In this document: positions 57,152 through 64,000 of the stretch, piece by piece
Position numbering within the stretch: the stretch's first letter is position 1
Layout: each line of letters starts with the position of its first letter
Assembly: GCF_030272615.1 (NCBI RefSeq)
Contig: NC_081415.1
Location: 373,031,009-373,095,008, forward strand
DNA: 64,000 nt
Reading direction: 5' to 3'
Origin: Cryptomeria japonica
Lineage: Eukaryota; Streptophyta; Pinopsida; Cupressales; Cupressaceae
Position numbers and translations under genes: made by a program
The notes under the pieces: generated by a model
The model's input: only the letters and a program-made list of their open reading frames with translations
Told to the model about the DNA's origin: nothing
The model's database searches: none

Positions 57152-59096
57152 GGTGTTTCTTTCAACCAACACAATATTTGGTAGTCTCCACTCATTCAAA
57201 TTTAAGGGCTTCCTTTGGCCCGAGTGCTTGGAGTTCATGCTTTGCACTTTAACAAGAGCAACATACACACACCATGGGACTTTTTCTCTAGAGCTACTAT
57301 GAATCTTCATTCTTAGGAAGATACGCAAACCCAATTATATCTTATCTAGATTGACCAATAGACATGCGACATGGTCATGTCTTATTTGCCTTTGAATTTG
57401 CCTCACAAATTGGGCATTCACTTTGTGAAGCCCTGGTGGAAAGATTGTTGTTGGTTCCCTAATACTCCTTTTTATAATTATAAGCCTTGGATAGGGTACC
57501 GTTGGCTCTCTTCTCACCTACCCATGGTGCAAACCTTGAATTTTAAATGGCATCTATAGTCCTCTTAAGCTATTTAGAGTTTTAGGTTCCAAAATATTTC
57601 ATCTGCTATTCTCAAGCCCAAGATTTCCCATTAAACTTGGTGCAGTCTTTTCCAAGGATTGCCTTTGGGCTCTTGCTTAAGGAATATGGGTACTCATGAT
57701 CCATGGTTCCCTTTTATGGGCAACTCGAAACATTCACACACCTTTTTTGGTTATGTCACCAATCTCAAAACTTGTGGAGTTTGATTCATGATTTCTTTTG
57801 GTCATTCTAGCTAGAGCCTTTTTCTTGGCATATGGCCCTTCTAGGGGATTCGCCTCACATCCCCTTCCATTTACCCAGATTTAGCATGCTTTTAGGGTGG
57901 AAATCCTCTTTACAATATGAAAACATATAAATTTTGTTTTATTTTCTCACAACTCAATGGTTATTCATGTTTCTCTTTTTACTAAAGCATCTCTATATAA
58001 TAATGTGATGGTTCAAATTCAAGTGCAAGCCAACAAGGTTGCATTGGAGGTGGCCCACTTTTAGACCCTTCTGGAGCCATTAAGGTAATGGTCCTTCTAT
58101 AGTTGCCAGAGTGCCTCCAGATCCTTCTGTTGATCCTTATGCACCCTCGTGATCGGTCTCTACCTTATGGTCATCAACGTGGACGTAGCTCTTCCGCCTG
58201 CTACTCCTAGACCATGTAGTCTCAAGATCCTTGTTGCCAATTTGGTGGTGGTAGTGATATCAACAAGAGGTGCTCCACCTCTCCCTCATGTGGGGATTTT
58301 ACCTTTGTGTGGGGTTTAGGGGGTGTGGGCCCAGCTACTAGTGGATGGTTGGGTTTTGATGGTGACAATGGTTGGTTGGCTTTCAGTGGTGATAGTGGAT
58401 AGCCTAGCTCATCCAAATGGCTCCCACACTCAGATTTGTCAATCTCACTCATAGGGACTTCACTTAGTGAACTTGGGTTAATCTCATGCATTCATGGCAT
58501 ACTAAAAAATCCCCTATTTTAAAAAAATATTGTCCTAAACTTTTTTTTTGTCACCCCCTCCCAATACACAACTTGAATTAAAAGCCCCCATATTTTTTCT
58601 AGATATTATATTTTTCATAGCCCGAATTAAAAAAACCCCTATTTTCACAGATGGGCAATATATTGTACCCTCATTTTTTGGATATTAAACCCACCAATAT
58701 GAATGCATGTGATATAATATTGCCTAGCTAGTGAAGCCCCTATGAGCTCTCCATCTTGCAAGGATTGGGACAAGGAAATAGGATTGGGACAAGGAAATAG
58801 AAGATAGTACTATTGAAGAAGGGTGATCCCTCCCAAATGACAACCTTGACCCCAATGATGTATGGGGTCTTAAGGATGACAAAGATCTGCCACCGCCTCC
58901 TTTGACAACTGCTTTAGTCGCTTAGTGACTCCTTTTTTTTCTTCTATTTGAGCTTGACTCATATTTCATGTGCTTTTTTATTCTCTAAGCTTTGCCCATT
59001 TGACTCCTAAGAGGGGATACTACTTTCTTTTGTGAATAGTGTACATTTTCTTAAATTAAATGAAATGGCTACTATTCATCAAAAATATAAATAAAT
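57152..59096 (+). pseudogene. LINE relic, segment 3: zinc-finger region and 3' end
   Basis: Around 57715-57805 one frame reads QLETFTHLFWLCHQSQNLW, matching the zf-RVT pattern ET..HLF..C.....W at the C-terminus of plant LINE ORF2. The remainder is heavily decayed. The 3' end near 59010-59096 has AAGAGGGGATACTACTTTC, then AATGAAATGGCTAC and an A-rich tail with AAAAATATAAATAAA, typical of a LINE 3' end. A 21-bp tandem repeat of GGATTGGGACAAGGAAATA lies at 58757-58800. With segments 1 and 2 it forms one element split by Copia-4 and NA-3. Confidence 0.55.
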
Positions 59097-60220
59097 TTCA
59101 AGGATGGCACAAACATCAAGTCTTCGAGATACCTTTAAGAGGATTGAATTTTAAACTACAATACTTTCAAATAAAATATAAACATGTAGAAGTGAAGAAT
59201 GAGTCTAGTTTGCAAGATATTATCAAACTCATTAGTAATAAGGATAAGATGAAAACATAATTAAAAAATACCATAAATTTGGTTGGATAGGAGAGCCAAT
59301 GGAAGAGAAGGTTCTGATAAAATTTTCCATTATATATAACATAGAAGCATAAATTCAAATTTGCATTTTATAACAAGTTGGAACTTGGAGTAGAAAACGA
59401 TTTTTCAAGTGGAAAAATCATAAGATTAAAAAAAATCTCTAAAATTTAATTTTTTTTACCAATTTATTTTAATTAAAGAATGACTAACCATAAAATCACA
59501 TTTTTAGTATTTTTTGTTTGAATTTTAAATATTTTATTTTTTTTGAAAACCTTAACCCTGACCCATTTTCTTGTTTTTTAAAACTATTACCCTGACTAAA
59601 TGTTTTCCCAATTAAATCACTTTTTTTAAAAAAAATCTTTATCTTTTGATATGCTGATTTATAGAAATGATTTTTACTACTATGATGTATATTACACATT
59701 ACATAATGGGGTGTATATTCAACTTAAAACTCAAGCGAACAAATTGAAACCAATATATGCTAGCATTCAACATTCAAATATTCATAGTATTTGTTATGCG
59801 TGGTAGATGCGGTCCAAGATCACGATTATACCATGCAACCAACAAGGAAGATGTCATAAAATGCAAGAAATGTACTTTGTTGAAGAATGTTTGAATGTAG
59901 AAAAACTATGCATGAGGTTGTCTTCCTACTCATTCCAAAAGTAGAGACGTTTTAAAACTGAAGCAAAGACGTCACCTCAAGAACACTTAACAGTTAGATG
60001 ATTAAGGAAAGTTATATGCACAATTCAGCTGAAAACTATTGGACTTTTGTAGAAGCTCACGTGTAAGGTCACATTCTCATGACCCATCACTTCTCAACTT
60101 AAATAAGAATTGGCTTTGCTTGTTATAGTTAAATGCAAAAGTTTGCAAAGGTGTTGGATCATTACCTCTTGAGGCTCATGCTCAAACAGTAGTTTTTGGT
60201 GTTTATTGAGATACTTTCAT
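59097..60220. other. AT-rich spacer without a recognised gene
   Basis: No coding or repeat signature could be supported. Poly-T and poly-A runs are frequent between 59430 and 59640. Confidence 0.3.
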
Positions 60221-60656
60221 TGTCATTAGATTGATGCTACTTTTCCAAGATACAACATTAAAATATCCAATCTATCAAACTAAAACAAAGACATTTACTA
60301 TAACTTTTCTAATGCTTCCATAGAATCGAGGATAATGTATTGTTGTTAGATTGATGCCACTTTTTCAAGGTACAACATCAAAATATCCAATCTATCAAAA
60401 TAAAGCAAAGACATTTACCATAACTTTTATAATGCTTCCATGCAACCAGGGATGATGTTGAACATCATCAAAATATCAAGTTGTCTATTGCCATGTTATG
60501 ATTTTGAGAAAAGTTTATAACTATTAAAATAAGTGATAACTTTTCTAATGCCTCCATAGAACCAAGTTCGATGTTGAACATCATCAAAATATCTAGCTAT
60601 CTATTGCCATGTTTTGATTTTGGACAAAGTTTATAGATATTATTAAAATAAGTGAT
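60221..60656. repeat. Two adjoining tandem duplications of about 120 bp
   Basis: 60221-60340 is repeated at 60341-60440 (both contain TTAGATTGATGC, then AAAATATCCAATCTATCAAA). 60421-60536 is repeated at 60537-60656 (both contain GATGTTGAACATCATCAAAA and TCTATTGCCATGTT). The two duplications overlap at TAACTTTT-TAATGC, so they share a segment. Confidence 0.8.
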
Positions 60657-61019
60657 TGTCAGCACGCAATGGTTCTAACTTGCACACACACAACACAACA
60701 AAGCACCTGCCAACATCTTCTAGTGGAACATTTTCTATTATGGCATATGTTGTTTGTTTTTGCATTCACATAATACCACCACTCAGACCAAAGAATAAAA
60801 GAATAGTGTGCCAAAAACTAGTCTTAAGTATAGCATCTCTTTCTTGAAACCTTTCTCTAAACTTACAAGCAAGAGAGTAGAGGGTAAGTGCACCAAGATG
60901 GTGTGCAAAAAAGTGGACACCCTAAAAAAACATCTAAGTACTACTAACACGAATAGGTTACTTTTAAAATTAAATAGCCCGTTTGTGTTAAGGCTCGTAT
61001 AACTGAGCCTAAATCCAAT

Positions 61020-61180
61020 CCAAAATGCATATGGGTTATTTAAATTAAAAAATGCATACGGGTTTTTATAACAAAACCATGTTCGCGTTCTTAAAAATAA
61101 AAGACGCGTATGGGTTTTTGAAAATACAAAACGTGTGCGTGTTATGTTTAGTAAGAAAAACACGTACGTGTTTTGCTTAC
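61020..61180. repeat. Degenerate ~27-bp array with palindromic cores
   Basis: Six units spaced 26-29 bp have the form AAAA-(TG/CG)CATA(C/T)GGG-TTTT, with cores near 61026, 61053, 61080, 61105, 61132 and 61161. The last is an almost perfect 30-bp palindrome at 61151-61180 with centre ACACGTACGTGT. Confidence 0.6.
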
Positions 61181-61248
61181 ATAAAGTTAGATTAGTAATA
61201 TGGACTTGTATGCAATTCATTAGCATTCCATTAGTTTTTTCAGTAGGA

Positions 61249-61320
61249 TATATACATAAAATATAATATTTAAGTATAAGAGAAAATGTAACTTATACTT
61301 TGATATATTTTATGTATATA
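61249..61320. repeat. AT-rich inverted repeat (stem-loop)
   Basis: Left arm 61249-61280 and right arm 61292-61320 are complementary apart from a short gap, with an 11-nt loop. It may be a small foldback element, but no target duplication was seen. Confidence 0.55.
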
Positions 61321-61439
61321 TTGTCAGGATGTTTGAGAGTGGTTTCGGATCTCTAGGAGTCATAATGCAGCTTCTAGATTTTAAGAGATCTTATAATTTT
61401 TTAGATAGTCAAATTTCAGTAATCAATGGGCTTGTATCA

Positions 61440-62185
61440 TCATTCACTTGATATCTCTCTATCTCACGCTCTATGTCTCCCCTAAGCTCTAGACCTATCT
61501 ATTTTCCTATCTCTCTCATCCTCCCTTCACCTGAGCTCTCTATCTCACTCTCTCCTCTCTCCCGAAGCTTTAGATCTTATACTTTCTCAAACATAATCAA
61601 ATTTTAGTAATCACTAAGCTCTCTCTCTCTCTATCTATCTTCCTCCATCTCTAGACCTATCACTCCCCCTCTCCCCTTATCTCCCCCATCTCTCCATCTC
61701 ACTCTCTCCTCTCCTCCAAGATTTAAACCTATCTCTCTCACCCTTCTTTATATCTCCCTTCTGTTCTCTAAATATGTGACACACATTCTCTCCTTTGTAT
61801 ATCACCTCTTTATCCCCCTCCCCAAATCTCGCTCTATCTCTCCCCTTTTATCTTTGTCCCACCCTCCCATGCTTTGTCTTTACTTCTCTATCTCCCCTCT
61901 CTCTCTCTCTACGTACACCTTCTTCCCTTCCTCCCTAGCTCTACTCATATTCATAAATCTTTCTCTCTACTTTTGTCTTTCTCACTTCCTCCCTCACTCC
62001 TTCCCTATCTATTTTTCTTTATCTCACACTCTTTATCTTCCCTCTCCTTCTCTCTACCTACCTCTCTTTTCATTCCTCGTCTTTCTCACTTCCTCCCTCC
62101 CTCCTTCCCTATCTATTTTTCTTTATCTCACACTCTTTATATTCCCTCTCCTTCTCTCTACCTACCTCTATCTATCTATCTAGGT
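61440..62185 (+). repeat. Polypyrimidine (CT-rich) low-complexity block
   Basis: Almost only C and T on the plus strand, with TCTCTC and CTCCCT words. A ~104-bp unit at 61975-62078 is repeated at 62079-62170. Open frames here are compositional artefacts. Confidence 0.9.
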
Positions 62186-62204
62186 ATTTAGATCAATATT
62201 TTAT

Positions 62205-62619
62205 GGGGGGAGTACAAAAAGGTAAGTAGATATAGATAAGTAGAGATAAATGAAAAGAGAGAGAGAGAGAGGTAGAGATATAGGGAGGGAGGGAGAGAGA
62301 TATGGTTGAGAAAAAGGTAATAGAGAGAGAGTGGGGAGAGAGTGATATTGATAGAAGTGGTAAGTGAAGGTTTGGGAGATAGAGGAGAAGATAGAAATAG
62401 AGGTATTGTAGGGAGGGAGATATATATAGAGAAAGAGAGAGAGGAAGATGAGAGATGGTGATAAGTTGAGAGGGAGAAAATAAACAAAGAGGTGGAGAGG
62501 GAAGGAGAGATTTAGAGATAGGTGATATATAAAAAAGTGGAGGGGAGACTTGGAGTGAGAGAAGGATGGGTATTTAAAGAGAGGTCTAGGGTAAATATAG
62601 ATAAGTAGCTATAGAGAGA

Positions 62620-62664
<45 letters not shown>

Positions 62665-62864
62665 AGAATGGAGGGAAGGAGGTAGAGAATTTGGGGAGAT
62701 AAAAGTACATAGGTATGGAAAGAGAGGTAGGTAGAGAGAGGGAGAAGGGAGATAAAGAGAACAAGGGGGAAGATAGATACCCATAGAGAGAGAAGAGATA
62801 AATACATAAAGGGAGAGGAGGGATAGAGAGTATAGATAGATGAGTACTTGATAGAGAGGTGGAG
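62205..62864 (+). repeat. Polypurine (GA-rich) low-complexity block with (GA)n
   Basis: Plus strand is almost only G and A, including an uninterrupted (GA)n run at about 62624-62660. It is the complement type of the preceding block, so the strands swap composition near 62190-62205. Confidence 0.9.
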
Positions 62865-63085
62865 TAAAGAGTACCTCTCCTTCCCTCCCTCTTTGAATAC
62901 CTCTCCTTCTCTCCCTTACTCCAACTCTCCCCTCCACTTTTGTATATCTCACCTACCTCTATCTCCTTCCCTCTCCACATCTCTTTATCTATTCCCCCCC
63001 TCTAAACTTATCACTATCTCCCCTCTTCGTCTCTCTCTCTCTATTCATGCATCCCTCCCTCCTTCCGTCCACCTCTCTATTTATC
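62865..63085 (+). repeat. Second polypyrimidine block
   Basis: CT-rich sequence resumes (CTCTCCTTCCCTCCCTC) and ends at the satellite. With the two previous blocks it makes a pyrimidine-purine-pyrimidine series. Confidence 0.85.
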
Positions 63086-63266
63086 CCTCAGGACACCATA
63101 TGACCCCTTTTAACATCCTAGTACACAACATAACCCCTTAGGACACCATATGATCCCTTAGGATAATATGATGTCCTAAAGGGTCATATGGTATCCTAAG
63201 TGGTCATATGGTGTTCTAACACATGTGTGGACCCTTAGGACCTCACATGACCCCTTAGGACGCCAT
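63086..63266. repeat. 20-bp satellite, left part
   Basis: Degenerate units of AGGACACCATATGACCCCTT and its reverse complement. Orientation flips near 63160 (GGATAATATGATGTCC). CATATG lies at the centre of most units. It ends at GCCAT, the left target copy of the TRIM. Confidence 0.85.
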
Positions 63267-63609
63267 TGTTACAAGCTAGGGTTGCCGCTGCACCAAAAGG
63301 TCGACCTATCAATGCCCGATACAACCACTAGACTTATAGAATCCATAGGAGGCTATTAAACCATGTCGTGAATCTTCGCGAGGGATGCTGGCCCACTGCC
63401 AACAATCCCCTCCTAGTGTCACTCACCGCAGCTTGCGTGATTCAAACATGTGACCAAGCTCTGATACCACTTGTTACAAGCTAGGATTGTTGTTGCACCC
63501 AAATATCGACCTGTCAATACCTGATACAACCACTAGACTTATAGAATCCACAGGAGGCTGTTAAACCATGTCGAGAATCTCCACGAGGGACGTTGGCCGA
63601 CTGCCAACA
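63267..63609 (-). mobile_element. TRIM: 343-bp miniature LTR retrotransposon
   Basis: Two 138-bp direct repeats (63267-63404 and 63472-63609) start TGTTAC and end CCAACA on the plus strand, with about 18 differences by eye. The 67-bp interior holds a perfect primer site for initiator Met-tRNA on the minus strand (63458-63469, TGGTATCAGAGC reversed) and a purine tract GGAGGGGATT next to the other LTR. Flanks GCCAT (63262-63266) and ACCAT (63610-63614) are the target copies with one mismatch. It has no coding capacity and must be mobilised in trans. Confidence 0.88.
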
Positions 63610-64000
63610 ACCATATGACCCTTTTTAACATATTGATATGTACGACATGGCCCCTTAGAACACCATATGACCCCTTAGGACAATATGATGCCTTAAGGGG
63701 TCATATGATGTCTTAAGGGGTCATATGGTGTTGTTAGGGGTCATATGGGATCCTAAGGGGCCACACATGTGTTAGAACACCATATGACCCCTTAGGACAC
63801 CATATGACCCATTAGAATCCATCATATTATAATAAGGGATCATATGGTGTTCTAGGTGGTCATGTCATGTACTAGGTTGTTAAAAGGGGTCATGGTGCCT
63901 TGGGGGGTCATATGGTGTCCAAAAGGGTCATATGGTGTCATTAGGGTCATATGGGCTCCTAAGGTGTCATATGGTGTCGCTAGGGTCATATGGGGTCCTA
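63610..64000. repeat. 20-bp satellite, right part (continues beyond the window)
   Basis: Same units as 63086-63266 in both orientations. A longer segment starting at CCATATGACCC and running through TTTTAACAT and CACACATGTGTTAGAACACC repeats the order seen at 63096-63220, so a higher-order repeat of roughly 170 bp exists. An inverted version appears near 63860-63900. Confidence 0.8.

Noticed and set aside
57335-57517. Minus-strand 60-codon open frame as a host gene exon
   Set aside because: It lies opposite the LINE relic and has no recognised motif; the plus-strand zinc-finger pattern downstream explains the region better.
61776-63141. Several open frames of 60-146 codons rich in Ser, Leu and Pro
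   Set aside because: Artefacts of CT/GA low-complexity sequence, present in several frames and on both strands.
63267-63609. Cassandra-type TRIM with 5S rRNA-like LTR
   Set aside because: The 138-bp LTRs are shorter than I would expect for Cassandra, and I saw no 5S-like box A or C pattern.

Overview
The window reads as repeat-dense intergenic DNA from a large-genome seed plant. A conifer-like genome is plausible but is inference only. I found no intact host gene. Nearly all recognisable sequence is retrotransposon. Most of it is Ty1/copia-like: GAG-pre-integrase, integrase, reverse transcriptase and RNase H relics, LTRs of 1.0-1.7 kb ending TG..CA, initiator-Met-tRNA primer sites and AAAGGGGGAGATT polypurine tracts. 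All copies carry stops or frameshifts. Working names: Copia-1 to Copia-5 for pol-bearing elements, and NA-1, NA-2 and NA-3 for elements without pol.

Layout. 1-1897 is the 3' end of Copia-1 (+), inserted in the gag of Copia-2 (+, 1898-5013 and 12616-14758). NA-1 (+, 5014-12615, TSD CCCTA) splits Copia-2 at the reverse transcriptase. 14759-16640 holds a minus-strand protein relic. 18599-20022 plus 26682-26736 is a cluster of ~34-nt palindromes, split by a tRNA-derived SINE (18835-19149, 11-bp TSD) and by complete Copia-3 (-, 20028-26681, TSD TACAC). A LINE relic (+) survives as 27641-27918, 41919-42006 and 57152-59096. Copia-4 (-, 27919-41918, TSD CACTT) sits in the first break, and its own 5' LTR is split by NA-2 (+, 33633-41136, TSD CAACC). 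NA-3 (+, 42007-57151, TSD GGTCT/GGTGT) sits in the second break, and its second ORF is split by Copia-5 (+, 47395-55244, TSD AAGGT). The right end holds local tandem duplications, a CT/GA strand-switching low-complexity block (61440-63085) and a 20-bp satellite (63086-64000) hosting a 343-bp TRIM element (63267-63609, -).

The most interesting content is the NA family. The three elements have different LTRs but the same two-gene cassette in place of gag-pol. ORF1 is a coiled-coil protein with a GLGF..GESS motif, four CCHC-like knuckles (some degenerate) and a W-K-K motif near its C-terminus. ORF2 is a ~1,000-1,100-residue protein of no family I recognise. In NA-1, ORF2 runs 1,121 codons in one frame interrupted only by stops, 11 of 13 being TAG. 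NA-2 shows the same bias. This fits C-to-T decay of CAG (CHG methylation context). LTR similarity suggests partners: NA-1 and NA-2 with Copia-5, NA-3 with Copia-4. I infer that the NA elements are mobilised in trans by copia machinery; the sequence cannot prove it.
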